Assembly (NCBI GenBank): GCA_017379075.1
Contig: JAFNXL010000041.1
Location: 1 to 64,000 of the forward strand
Length of the DNA: 64,000 nt
Reading direction: 5' to 3'
From: Bacteroidaceae bacterium
Lineage (GTDB): Bacteria; Bacteroidota; Bacteroidia; Bacteroidales; Bacteroidaceae
Part shown: positions 43,299 through 52,118 of the stretch, piece by piece
How positions within the stretch are numbered: position 1 is the first letter of the stretch
Layout: the number at the start of each line of letters is the position of its first letter
The notes under the pieces: model-generated
What the model was told of the DNA's origin: nothing
Seen by the model: the letters and a program-made list of their open reading frames with translations, nothing else
Databases searched by the model: none
Made by a program: the position numbers and the translations under genes

Positions 43299-44738
43299 TT
43301 ATTCGCTTATGGTGATGTTTCCCAAGAGGTAGCGCCTGTGGCCGTCGTCCCCGTCGTATGGCAGGGCAATTCCCGGTGTGCCGTCAATGGAGCCGACAGA
43401 GAAATATATCTCAAACTCGCCTGTGGGGCAAACGCGTCCAAAGTTGCCTTTGGGATTGACGAAGCGTTGTGCCACGCAGAATTTCTTTTCCTGTTTCATG
43501 GCTGCAGCTTTGCCGGGTTTGTCAACGGAAAGGTCTTTGACATTAAATGTGTCGTCCACAAGGACAGCCACAATTCCACCCTTCTTATTCTTTATGGTGA
43601 AGCAGGGATGACCACCCATGTAGCAAGGAGCCACGCCTTCGTTGCGCCACATGGACTGGATGGTGAACGGCTCGTTACGACGTATGGTCTTGGGCCATTG
43701 TGCCGATGCCAGTTGTATGCGGTATCCCATGCGGCGGTTGATCCGCTCTATGATGTCGCGGTTCTCTTCAAGCACCAGACGGGGCCAGCAATGTATGCTC
43801 ATGTATGACGCATGGTAGTCTTCCACAGCCTGTAATAGTAATTCCTTGTCCCACGCACCGCGGAGGATAGAGCCTTGATAATGCTCGTGTTCCAGAACAA
43901 CCGGCATGCTGGGCCAGAACTGTTGTGCCATCTCTGCATGATACCAATGGCGTGGACGGGGTTGCACAAGAATGCTGCAGTCCCACAATGAAATGCCCTT
44001 CTTGAAGGCATAGTCGGTAATGGGCGCGTTGGCAACGCGGTTGTCATGCCCGGCATAGTCATCTGAAAGAATCAGTTGTGTGTGTTTGAAGTGCTTGCGG
44101 TAAATGTCAATTATTTTCTTCTTGGTCTTGTCTCCCCACTTCTTTCCGTGAATGGGGGTGCTGATTTCAGTATGTCCTTCTCCCCACATGCCGAAATGAC
44201 CGATGGCGATATAGGCCATGCGCGGATTGCCGTCGTAACGGGCGGCCAAGTGCTTTACAAAGTGGTCTACAGCTTTCTGGTATACGGGATCGTCATATTC
44301 CACTTCCTTGTAACCTTCCACCTCGTAGTATTTTGCTCCCTCATCGAAGACCCATTGCGGAGTGCCCTGTTGGGTCCAGTTTTCGGTGGCGGAGATACAG
44401 AGTGCCACTTGCTTGCCTTTTTCTATCCAGCGTTGGGCGGGAGAGTCGATGATTTCCCAGTTGAAAACACCTTTCTCTGTCTCAATGAAACTCCAGGGCA
44501 GACGTAGGAAAACCACACCGATGCCGGGAAACTCGTCTACGGTGTCCTCTGGGTCGAGCTGAGACCCGTAATTGTCCAGCACGTTTGAGTAGTAGTAGAG
44601 CTGCCACCCCATGAAAGGATTGACCAGTGCTTTCCCGTTATCCACTGGAGATGCCTGTTGCATTTGGGCGTTGGCTGTCCCTATGTGCATCACAATAAAT
44701 AAGGTTGCCAACAGTGAAAGGAGTTTTTGCATTCTCAT
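43299..44738 (-). CDS. Secreted TIM-barrel protein, DUF4832-like
   Basis: A 479-aa exported protein (signal peptide about 1-24, ending ANA). The first ~330 residues look like a glycoside-hydrolase-type barrel: LVNPFMGWQLYYYS, VVFLRLPWSFIETEKGVFNWEIID, AYIAIGHFGMWGEGHTEI, ILSDDYAGHD, PVVLEHEHYQGS and SIHCWPR. A beta-sandwich of about 110 residues follows. This matches the DUF4832-containing proteins of Bacteroidetes, thought to be glycosidases but mostly untested; the conserved glutamates in MWGEGHTE and LEHEHY could be catalytic. The start at 44738 (or 44732) gives the signal peptide. It begins 13 nt after the flavoprotein stop. Confidence 0.6.
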   Translation of the reverse strand: MRMQKLLSLLATLFIVMHIGTANAQMQQASPVDNGKALVNPFMGWQLYYYSNVLDNYGSQLDPEDTVDEFPGIGVVFLRLPWSFIETEKGVFNWEIIDSPAQRWIEKGKQVALCISATENWTQQGTPQWVFDEGAKYYEVEGYKEVEYDDPVYQKAVDHFVKHLAARYDGNPRMAYIAIGHFGMWGEGHTEISTPIHGKKWGDKTKKKIIDIYRKHFKHTQLILSDDYAGHDNRVANAPITDYAFKKGISLWDCSILVQPRPRHWYHAEMAQQFWPSMPVVLEHEHYQGSILRGAWDKELLLQAVEDYHASYMSIHCWPRLVLEENRDIIERINRRMGYRIQLASAQWPKTIRRNEPFTIQSMWRNEGVAPCYMGGHPCFTIKNKKGGIVAVLVDDTFNVKDLSVDKPGKAAAMKQEKKFCVAQRFVNPKGNFGRVCPTGEFEIYFSVGSIDGTPGIALPYDGDDGHRRYLLGNITISE

Positions 44739-44751
44739 ATATCTGTATATT

Positions 44752-45984
44752 TTATTGTTTTGCCTGTTTGAGTTTCTCGGCAATGCTTTGTGCCGCCACA
44801 TAACCCATTGTCCAAGCCGCTTGCAGATTGAAGCCGCCGGTAACGGCGTCCGTATCGGTCACTTCACCGGCGAAATAAAGGCCGGGATAGCGTTTGGCTT
44901 CCAATGTGGAGGAATCAAGCTCATCCAAAGCGATGCCGCCACAGGTTACGAACTCATCTTTGAAACGGTTCTTGCCGGTGATATTGTAGCAGTCATTTGT
45001 CAGTGTGTTGATAAGTTTGTGCAAGGCTTTCCCCTGCAAGTCGCTCCAGCGCAGGCTTTCGTGCAGCCCGGTTCGTTGCAAAAGATGTGTCCAGAGCCTT
45101 GCTTGCAGGCCGAAAGGATGGATGCCGGAAAGTTGTTTCTGCTTGTGTGTGGCAGCCGTTTCTTCCAACATTTCCTTTACTTGGTCATGTGGAAGTTCTC
45201 CTGTCCAGCGGATGCTGAGCGTTCCTTTATAACCCTTTTCGGCAAGATGGCGTGCGGCATAAGAGGAGAGACGGAGTATGGCCGGACCGCTCACGCCCCA
45301 GTGTGTGATGAGTAGCGGGCCTTTTGCCTGGAATTTTGTGCCGGGCAGAGTGACAACCGCATCCTCTACTACCAACCCCATTCTTTCTGTTAGCGTACTG
45401 GCATCCAGGGCAAGCGAGAAAAGGCTGGGCACAGGCAAGTTGGTTTGTAGTGATATGCCTGTAATCGGACTTTCACTTGCGGCTTTCGGCCATCCGCCTG
45501 TGGCAACAAGCACCTTGTCTGCCTTATACGAGTTGTCCGCAGTCCGGACGATGAAGCCGCTTTCACATGGCTCTATAGCCTGCACCCTACATCGGGTATA
45601 TAGTTTGACACCCAGTCGGTTAATCCGCTCTGTCAGGGTGTGGACAATTTCCATGGCCTGCTGTGAACGGGGAAAGACGCATTCGTCTGGTTGTGTGACC
45701 AGTTTGACTCCTTCGTTTTGGAACCATTCATACACATCTTTGTGGGAGAAGCGGTGGAAGAGCCTTTTCATAAGTCTGTGGCCGCGCGGATAAACCTGTT
45801 CCAGACTTTTTACCTGTTTGAAGGAATTGGTCAGGTTACAGCGGCCGCCTCCTGTTATGGCCACTTTGGCAAGCGGTCGTATGCCGCGTTCCAACAACGT
45901 GACTTCTGCCCAAGGGCACTCACGCTTCAAGGCAATGGCGGCAAAGCATCCGGCCGCCCCGGCTCCTACAATGACGATATGCAT
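44752..45984 (-). CDS. BaiN/HI0933-family FAD-dependent oxidoreductase
   Basis: A 410-aa flavoprotein. The N-terminal FAD-binding motif is IVGAGAAGCFAAIA, followed by the family mark AKVAITGGGRCNLTN and ATGGWPKAAS. The C-terminal end carries GGFNLQAAWTMGYVAAQSIAE, where FAD is also held. Members are widespread and mostly uncharacterised; the name BaiN comes from one proposed role in bile-acid dehydroxylation. A link to the steroid-reductase operon 14 kb away is not supported by anything here. It lies 15 nt after the C10 protease stop and 13 nt before the DUF4832-like gene. Confidence 0.88.
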   Translation of the reverse strand: MHIVIVGAGAAGCFAAIALKRECPWAEVTLLERGIRPLAKVAITGGGRCNLTNSFKQVKSLEQVYPRGHRLMKRLFHRFSHKDVYEWFQNEGVKLVTQPDECVFPRSQQAMEIVHTLTERINRLGVKLYTRCRVQAIEPCESGFIVRTADNSYKADKVLVATGGWPKAASESPITGISLQTNLPVPSLFSLALDASTLTERMGLVVEDAVVTLPGTKFQAKGPLLITHWGVSGPAILRLSSYAARHLAEKGYKGTLSIRWTGELPHDQVKEMLEETAATHKQKQLSGIHPFGLQARLWTHLLQRTGLHESLRWSDLQGKALHKLINTLTNDCYNITGKNRFKDEFVTCGGIALDELDSSTLEAKRYPGLYFAGEVTDTDAVTGGFNLQAAWTMGYVAAQSIAEKLKQAKQ

Positions 45985-45999
45985 GTAAGCTTGTGTGTA

Positions 46000-48900
46000 T
46001 CAATAGAGTGCCTTGCGGCCTTGCTTGATGATGATTCCGTCCTTCGGTTGTGTGACAGGACGTCCCATCAGGTCGTAATATGTATTCTGCTTGTTCGCGC
46101 TTGTCTTGACGGCACTGATGCCCGTTGCCGTTCTTCCGTCAATCGTCAGTGAAATCTGCTTGACCTGGCTTGCGCCGGTGTCATGTTGTCCTGTGTACAT
46201 ATACCAACGTTGGGGTAGGATTGTCTGGGCAGAATTGTTGGTAAGCATATTGCCCTCCCACACAAAATCGGTGGGCTGGGTGGCGTATGGAGCATATACT
46301 CCCTGCAGATTGAATTTCACTTGTGTGTTGGCACACCAAGTGGGAGTTGGGTCAATGCTGCTCATCAGACGGCTGCGGTGCAGTGTAAGCCCGATTTCTT
46401 CTGCCATGTCTGAACGCACCAGATAAGGAGTGTTGGGAAGGATAGAGTCCGTCTCGTTCAATGTGACGGCATCCAACTCCAAACGGTCCATTATGCCGTC
46501 TGCATTGTCATCATAATGGTGTATGCCACGTATTTTGGCCATGTGGACAGTGCTGCCCCATTCGCCGACGGTAGAGGGGAAAGGTACGAACAATGGTTCC
46601 CATGCCTCTGTTTGCTCAAAAGTGCGGTTGTATTTTACCTGACTGCAGTAAACATCGTTCTCCTGCTCGTATACTTCTCCGTCAGAGACAATGCGCAAGT
46701 CCTTGGGTGTGTTGCCGTATGTGCTGTCAGTGCAAGCATATACCCACGGATGTCCCTTGCATACAACAGGGTGCTCGTCAGCCACTTGTGTGGTGTCAAG
46801 ATTCTGGAACCAGTTGTCCAATGTTCCGTTCTCGTTCAGACGGTATGCCAGTTCACCGCTGTTAATGACGGAGATTTTTATAGCTTCCACACCTTTCTGG
46901 CGGGGAGTGATGGTGTTGCGCTGATAGCAATTGACAAGACGGATTTTGCTGCCGCTGCGCACAAACGAACTTTTACCGTCATTGCCGCCTACACGGGCAG
47001 TGTTGTAGCAGTTCTCAATGGTGGCGTTGTTGCCCGCCCAACCAGAAATGGCTCCGTTTTCAAGATTTCCGCTAATGACACCGGTGTTGTAGCAATCCTT
47101 AATGATAAAGGTGGCATGTGAACCGTTGCTGCATCCAATGATACCGCCACCGTTCTGCTGGGTTGCATATATTGTGCCTTCGTTGCCGCAATTGGTAATG
47201 GTGACAAAACCACCGATATTGCTTCCGCCGGCAATGCCGCCCACATAACTTCCACCTCGTATGTTACAAGTATTGTCCAAGGTGATGCCGGTAATGTATG
47301 CTCCGTCGCCAATGGCACCGAAAAGACCTTGGTATGGCTTGGTGTTTCTGATGTACAGATTGCTGATGACATGTCCGTTGCCAATGACTCTTCCCTTGAA
47401 AGGAGCGGCCGTACTTCCGATTGGAGTCCAGTTCCCCTTTGCCTGGCCACAGACTTCGCTCATGTCAATGTCATTCATGATGATGGCGCATCCGTTGATG
47501 CCTTTTTCCACCTGCTCCCTGTAGGCGACAAGATCTTGTGCATTGTAAATGTAGCTCACGGGCACATCGACCTTAATGGTGGGAGTGCCGTCTTTCGGAT
47601 TGGTGGAGGGATAGTGCCATTCACCGTTTTCCATGTCTCGGTAGATGGGGTAGACCTTATAGGTGCCGTTGGGTACGGTTTGACAGCGGAAATCAAATGC
47701 GGTGAGACCATAGTTGTGATCCAGTTCCGCACATCTGCCGGGCACGATGTATGAGCCAGTTTCGTTCTCAAACTTGAAGGCGTACATCACCCATATTTTT
47801 TTCTTGGATCGGTTTGCCATGAAACCGTCGAAAAGGATGGGCTGGCTGTAATCAGTAATGGTGTTGACGGACAGTTTATAGTCAGACAGTCCCATCACAG
47901 TGGGCGCTTCGTTGCCTTGGTCAGGCTGGATGCCGACAATGGCGCACAGTCCGTCTCGGTAACCACCCACAGCATCGGTGCCGGCAAGCATGAAGTAGCC
48001 GTCCATGCTGCCGCCCCAACCCCAGTTCCAGTGGAAATAACCTTCACCGTCGTATCCGTCGCAGATGAAGGCATGTCCGTTTCCGGCTGCATAGATGGGA
48101 CGTCCTGTGGTAAGCTCGTCATAAAGCAGGGTGGCAAAATTCTCGTCCGTATAGTCTCCCAAATGATAGATGCGCATGTTCTTGTCATACCCAAAATGGG
48201 TTGTCAACGCATAGATGGGAGTGTCTACTCCGGCTCCGGAACCGCCAGGACTATAGCCCATGTTGCAGGCTACGCCCACATGACGCATCAGCAATGCCAC
48301 AGCATCTCCTTCTTCGTCAGTATAGCCGTTGTTGTAGTCATATAACATCTTGTCCCACTGATACTCTACGTCAAAGTTGGCAGAGGGATTGGCGGTGTAC
48401 TTGACACCGTCAATTTCGCATGAAGTGCTGTAAGTGTGTGAGCCGGTTCCGCGTACAGGCCATTCGTAATGGCGCATAATCTGGGAAATGGCGGTTGCCA
48501 CACAACCGGTTACGGTGGGGTCTTTCAGCACCTTGTAGTCTGTGCAAAGACGGTTATAAGGTTCGCCCTGGTTCCAGCGGGCTTGTACAATGGTGGGGAT
48601 GTATGCTCTTCCTTCAATGCTGGCCTTGGACATCTTGCGGTTCATCCGTGTGGCGGAAACTATCTGTTGGGTGTAGCGGTCAAGGAAATATGCCAGGTTG
48701 GCTGGCATCTTGGAGGGGTCGAAGTCTCCGTTGTCCACATAGCCAAGGACGGCTGGCGCACAGTCGTCTGCGCCCAGAATCATGAATCCCTGCTTGTCTC
48801 CTTTGTTCACCACATAAAAACAGTTGGTTGCGCCCACACTGCTGGTGTAGGCAAGTTTCAGGTTTGCAGCCGAAAACTTTCTGGCTTTTGCGGGATGGTC

Positions 48901-49011
48901 CTGGCTGACTCTTGCCAAAGCCTCTTCCAGATTCAACTGCCGTGCTTCGGCATGAAAACTTAGAACGCTAAGGAGTATTATGCTCCAAATGGCTGTATAT
49001 ATTCTTCTCAT
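46000..49011 (-). CDS. C10-family (streptopain-like) cysteine protease fused to a GLUG beta-helix
   Basis: A 1003-aa exported protease. A signal peptide covers 1-23; a Spi-type propeptide (about 24-135) is followed by the C10 catalytic domain with C170 in DPTVTGCVATAISQIMRHYEWP and H313 in YAAGNGHAFICDGYD, then YFHWNWGWGGSMDGYF. This is the pattern of streptopain and interpain A. After a beta-sandwich region (370-490) comes a GLUG-type beta-helix (about 490-740), with NCGNEGTIYATQQNGGGIIGC and NCYNTGVISG...AISGWAG repeats, then a domain near 790-960 also found in the 49081 protein. The C-terminus ends DGIIIKQGRKALY, a variant of the shared tail. The GLUG gene lies 69 nt upstream. Confidence 0.88.
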   Translation of the reverse strand: MRRIYTAIWSIILLSVLSFHAEARQLNLEEALARVSQDHPAKARKFSAANLKLAYTSSVGATNCFYVVNKGDKQGFMILGADDCAPAVLGYVDNGDFDPSKMPANLAYFLDRYTQQIVSATRMNRKMSKASIEGRAYIPTIVQARWNQGEPYNRLCTDYKVLKDPTVTGCVATAISQIMRHYEWPVRGTGSHTYSTSCEIDGVKYTANPSANFDVEYQWDKMLYDYNNGYTDEEGDAVALLMRHVGVACNMGYSPGGSGAGVDTPIYALTTHFGYDKNMRIYHLGDYTDENFATLLYDELTTGRPIYAAGNGHAFICDGYDGEGYFHWNWGWGGSMDGYFMLAGTDAVGGYRDGLCAIVGIQPDQGNEAPTVMGLSDYKLSVNTITDYSQPILFDGFMANRSKKKIWVMYAFKFENETGSYIVPGRCAELDHNYGLTAFDFRCQTVPNGTYKVYPIYRDMENGEWHYPSTNPKDGTPTIKVDVPVSYIYNAQDLVAYREQVEKGINGCAIIMNDIDMSEVCGQAKGNWTPIGSTAAPFKGRVIGNGHVISNLYIRNTKPYQGLFGAIGDGAYITGITLDNTCNIRGGSYVGGIAGGSNIGGFVTITNCGNEGTIYATQQNGGGIIGCSNGSHATFIIKDCYNTGVISGNLENGAISGWAGNNATIENCYNTARVGGNDGKSSFVRSGSKIRLVNCYQRNTITPRQKGVEAIKISVINSGELAYRLNENGTLDNWFQNLDTTQVADEHPVVCKGHPWVYACTDSTYGNTPKDLRIVSDGEVYEQENDVYCSQVKYNRTFEQTEAWEPLFVPFPSTVGEWGSTVHMAKIRGIHHYDDNADGIMDRLELDAVTLNETDSILPNTPYLVRSDMAEEIGLTLHRSRLMSSIDPTPTWCANTQVKFNLQGVYAPYATQPTDFVWEGNMLTNNSAQTILPQRWYMYTGQHDTGASQVKQISLTIDGRTATGISAVKTSANKQNTYYDLMGRPVTQPKDGIIIKQGRKALY

Positions 49012-49080
49012 CGTTTCTGTCGGGTTTATATATTATATAATAATGTATATGTCTTGTCCGTAAAACAATTTGTTTAGAAC

Positions 49081-50697
49081 TTATTTGCAGAGGTATTTCT
49101 TGCCGTTCTTTACAAAGATGCCTTTTTGCGGCTTGTCCACGGTCTTGCCGTCAAGGCCATACCATGCACCGGTTGCCTTTGTTTCCGAGGGGGTGCTCTG
49201 GATGCTGGTTACATCATTGGCATAAACTTTCAGTTTCAGAGCGGGGACTTGGGCGGTTATGTAGGGTGATTTCGCTTCGGCAGAGAGGAACCAGCGCATG
49301 GGCTTGATTGTTGTCTCTGTTTCAGTGGGCATCACGCTTTCTCCTTCAAGGATGGCGTATGTATTAGGCGCTATCTTGGTGGATTGGTAGTTGCCTTTCA
49401 GATAGAATGTCATTTCGGTGTTGGCGCACCAGACGGGTTTAGTGTTGGGGTTGAACACGGTGGGCTTGCTGGTTTCGATGGTATATGTGCCGGCTTCTTT
49501 GGCCATAATGATGTAAGGTGTATTTTGCTTGACCGTTTCGCCCTCCTTCAGCACCACGAACTCTATTTCGTTCTGCTGATCCGCATTGCCAGACTGTCGT
49601 ATGTCATACAGTTTGGCAATGGTCATCCCTTTCCAGTCTTCTGTCTTGCTGTCAAAGGGAACGAACAAAGGCTCCCAAACGCCTCCTTCAGTAAACTCAC
49701 GGGTATAGGAAATGCTGTCCAAAACACATTCTTTGTTCAGTGAAAGTTGGGTTTCTCCGTCCTTCAGCTCCAGCACGCTGACGGTGTCTCCTTCGTTAAC
49801 GTACAAATCGCCCGTAACGTGTGCAACGGCTTTGTGGCCGAAGGTGGGAAGGTCGTCCTCTCCCAGGTTTTGAGTGAAGGTTGCGCCCAACAGATAGCAA
49901 AGCTTTCCACTTTTCTTGTCGGCCTGTTTCAACGATTTGTCTCCTTGCTTTTTGGTTATGCCTATGGCAACATCATAACAATTGCTGATGGTCGTTTTGT
50001 CATCACCGCTGCGGCACAGGTTCTTGCCGTTGTCCATGCCCGATACCTTGCCGGAGTTGTAGCAGTTTTCCAGAATGCTGCCCGGGGCGCTTCCCATCCA
50101 TCCGCTGATGGCCGCACTCTCCTTGCCGCCTTGGATGATACCGGTGTTATAGCAGTTGATGATACGCACTGTGGTGTGTCCGTCATAGTTGCAACCCAAT
50201 ATTCCGGCTGCGTTTTCGGCACGGCACGTCACTCTGGCGTTGTTTCCGCAGTTTACAATCTTGATGAAAGAACCGGCGTTGCCACGGCAGGCTCCAACCA
50301 GACCGGCACATGCCTTGTCGCCTTGTATACGGCCCGATTCAATAATCAAGTTCTCAATGAGACATCCTCCGCCAATGGTGCCGAAGAATCCTTGTTGGGG
50401 CTGAGATGTGTTGTAAATGAAAATGTTGCTGATGGAGTGGGTTCCGCCATCAAAATGACCCATGTACGGTGCGTCATTGGTGCCGATGGGTGTGTGGGGA
50501 ATGTTGTTCAGATCAAGGTCGCAGGCGAGGATGGCATTGGCGGTGTTCTCTCCATTGTTGACCTTTGTGGCAAAAGCCTTTAAATCCTCAACACTCTTGA
50601 TGTGGTATGTACCATCAATCAATTCTTGGGCAAATGAATGTTGACAAAACAACATCATAGCCCATACGAAAACAGACAAGGAAAACCTCTTTTTCAT
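49081..50697 (-). CDS. Secreted GLUG-motif beta-helix protein
   Basis: A 538-aa exported protein of unknown function. A signal peptide covers about 1-23 (ending SFAQ). Residues about 25-270 are a GLUG-type beta-helix (HIKSVEDLKAFATKVNNGE, GHFDGGTHSISNIFIYNTS, ENCYNSGKVSGMDNG). The C-terminal half (about 310-500: VWEPLFVPFDSKTEDW, NTPYIIMAKEAGTYTIE, VWCANTEMTFYLKGNY, MRWFLSAEAKSPYI) matches the domain at 790-960 of the C10 protease protein. The tail ends KGIFVKNGKKYLCK. The start at 50697 is supported by the signal peptide and a promoter directly upstream. It is probably the first gene of a transcript with the C10 protease gene. Confidence 0.75.
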   Translation of the reverse strand: MKKRFSLSVFVWAMMLFCQHSFAQELIDGTYHIKSVEDLKAFATKVNNGENTANAILACDLDLNNIPHTPIGTNDAPYMGHFDGGTHSISNIFIYNTSQPQQGFFGTIGGGCLIENLIIESGRIQGDKACAGLVGACRGNAGSFIKIVNCGNNARVTCRAENAAGILGCNYDGHTTVRIINCYNTGIIQGGKESAAISGWMGSAPGSILENCYNSGKVSGMDNGKNLCRSGDDKTTISNCYDVAIGITKKQGDKSLKQADKKSGKLCYLLGATFTQNLGEDDLPTFGHKAVAHVTGDLYVNEGDTVSVLELKDGETQLSLNKECVLDSISYTREFTEGGVWEPLFVPFDSKTEDWKGMTIAKLYDIRQSGNADQQNEIEFVVLKEGETVKQNTPYIIMAKEAGTYTIETSKPTVFNPNTKPVWCANTEMTFYLKGNYQSTKIAPNTYAILEGESVMPTETETTIKPMRWFLSAEAKSPYITAQVPALKLKVYANDVTSIQSTPSETKATGAWYGLDGKTVDKPQKGIFVKNGKKYLCK

Positions 50698-50729
50698 ACG
50701 GAAACAGTAAAATAACGTTATTTTCATGC

Positions 50730-50760
50730 CAAAGGTAGCCAAAAACCCGCTATTCCACAA
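50730..50760 (-). promoter_or_regulatory. Promoter of the GLUG-C10 unit
   Basis: On the minus strand TTG (50760-50758), 20 bp, TACCTTTG (50737-50730), giving a leader of about 25-30 nt before the ATG at 50697. It supports that start over the longer frame from 50808. Confidence 0.7.
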
Positions 50761-50769
50761 ATATTCCGT

Positions 50770-50821
50770 GGGTAAATCCCCACTACAATAGGGAAATCCT
50801 ATTCCCAAATGGGAGAAATCC
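50770..50821. promoter_or_regulatory. Three GGG-AAATCC motifs at about 20-bp spacing, upstream of the GLUG promoter
   Basis: GGGTAAATCC (from 50770), GGGAAATCC (from 50791) and GGGAGAAATCC (from 50811) lie 20-21 bp apart, close to two helical turns, just beyond the -33 box of the GLUG gene. Such direct repeats on one DNA face are typical of activator binding. The motifs also lie just upstream of the divergent -7 box at 50846. Confidence 0.4.
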
Positions 50822-50845
50822 TTACCTCACCTCCGTGTTTGTCCG

Positions 50846-50981
50846 TATCTTTGCACCAGAAAGAAGAAGTTTTTTGACATACGGTACCATTCCGACAGAA
50901 ATTTAGCCTTGACTATGAAATGTTGTGTGTAATGTACATTTTTTGCGGAATCCCCCACCGGTCTCTGGAGGGGGATTTTTT
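50846..50981 (+). ncRNA. Candidate small transcript of about 120 nt
   Basis: A -7 box TATCTTTG (50846-50853) is followed by a classic intrinsic terminator: AATCCCCC (50949-50956) pairing with GGGGGATT (50970-50977), an inner CC/GG pair, and a T tract to 50981. No gene follows on this strand, so the predicted product would be a free-standing RNA. A tiny frame MKCCV lies at 50915-50932. The -33 box is not clear. It may be a small RNA or a leader of a lost gene. Confidence 0.35.
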
Positions 50982-51056
50982 AATTTTGCAGGTTCTATAT
51001 AGGGACACCCTACTTTATGTAAGGCTGTGGGTCATTTCCCTTTCTCTTTTGTATGA

Positions 51057-52118
51057 CTATTTACCGACTGGAATGGAATGCCAGTTGTGCCGTGTCTTTG
51101 TGAAGATACGGATAATGGTGAATTGTGGTTTGACCAATCCTTTTAACGCAGGGAAATCCTTTCCTGGTAGGTTTTCCACTTTGTAGATAAAATCCTTGTC
51201 TATCTTGTAGGAGTTGACATTATTCGTGATGAAAAACTTGTTTATCATATAAATCACGTTTTTGTCCTTAACTTGACCGCAATATCGGTTTTTAATTTCA
51301 TCTAACGACAGAAGTTCTTTTTTAGTTTTGGAAGTATAGTTGATAAAACCTAATATCGGATTCTCGCCAATCTTGTATTTATCAGGCTGTGTCTCCCAAT
51401 CTGTTGTAACTTGTATTCCCAGACCCTTTATGGTAAAAGGATATGAAAGACTCTTTTGCTCGCTATCCTTTCTGTCAAAACAAACAGCGCCTTGAGGACC
51501 GAGATATTCATTTTCATACATATAGCACCATAGGCCATTCTTGGGGTTGTTGAACTCTATGTCAGTGAGAAATTCCAACTGGTGGTTGAGTTCCTTCTTG
51601 TGATGAAGATAAATAGAATCTGTTTCCCTGATGCTCGCATTATGAGGGTGCCAATTGTGGTGGGTCTTCGTGAAGATGCGTATGATGGTAAATGGCTTTT
51701 GTATAATGTTTTTCAGCGGATGAATGTCTTCCGAGTGTAGGGCTTCCACTTTATATATGAACTTCTTGTCTATTTTATACCGCTCAATATTTTTTGTAAT
51801 GAAGAACTTATTTACCATATACAAAAGAGGACGGTTGTCAAGTTTGGCGCAGAAATAATTCTGCACCTCACTTAAGGGAATCACCTCATCGGAAACATAT
51901 CTTTTGTATCTGTCTGAAATGATAATTTCACTAATTTTTTCACTTTTTTTATTGAATTTTATGTCAGATAGGGATTCATTCTGATGATTCAGATCTCCAA
52001 CATTCTTCTCTATATGGGGACATAGGAAATCTTCATTAACTTGAAACATGGTTTGCGCATGAGTGCAGGGTGTAAGCAGACCCATGACACAGATGGAGAG
52101 GAGTGTTTTTGTCTTCAT
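51057..52118 (-). CDS. Secreted protein of unknown function with internal duplication
   Basis: A 353-aa exported protein (signal peptide 1-22, ending THAQ). Residues 80-157 and 270-347 are clear repeats: each runs SxxEVQ/EIKNxxC, then LxYMxNKFFITxN, YKIDKxFIYKVE, LK, and FTIIRIFTKTxHNWH. A shorter LNHQxExLxDIxFN motif occurs before each (43-56 and 177-190). The sequence is rich in Lys, Asn and Ile and looks like a beta-rich surface or periplasmic module. No known domain was recognised. The C-terminus ends in the second repeat. It is the last of three unknown secreted genes on this strand. Confidence 0.7.
   Translation of the reverse strand: MKTKTLLSICVMGLLTPCTHAQTMFQVNEDFLCPHIEKNVGDLNHQNESLSDIKFNKKSEKISEIIISDRYKRYVSDEVIPLSEVQNYFCAKLDNRPLLYMVNKFFITKNIERYKIDKKFIYKVEALHSEDIHPLKNIIQKPFTIIRIFTKTHHNWHPHNASIRETDSIYLHHKKELNHQLEFLTDIEFNNPKNGLWCYMYENEYLGPQGAVCFDRKDSEQKSLSYPFTIKGLGIQVTTDWETQPDKYKIGENPILGFINYTSKTKKELLSLDEIKNRYCGQVKDKNVIYMINKFFITNNVNSYKIDKDFIYKVENLPGKDFPALKGLVKPQFTIIRIFTKTRHNWHSIPVGK

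Noticed and set aside
44752..45984. Functional link of the BaiN-like flavoprotein to the steroid-reductase operon
   Set aside because: The HI0933/BaiN family is broad and mostly uncharacterised, the gene is 14 kb away and sits in a protease/glycosidase run, so the name alone is no evidence.
49747..50583. Plus-strand open frame of 278 codons opposite the GLUG gene
   Set aside because: Antisense to the GLUG repeats; the Val/Ala-rich sequence is the expected complement of a beta-helix gene.
50920..51186. Plus-strand 88-codon frame after the candidate small RNA
   Set aside because: It runs through a strong terminator and into the 3' end of the opposite gene; no coding character.
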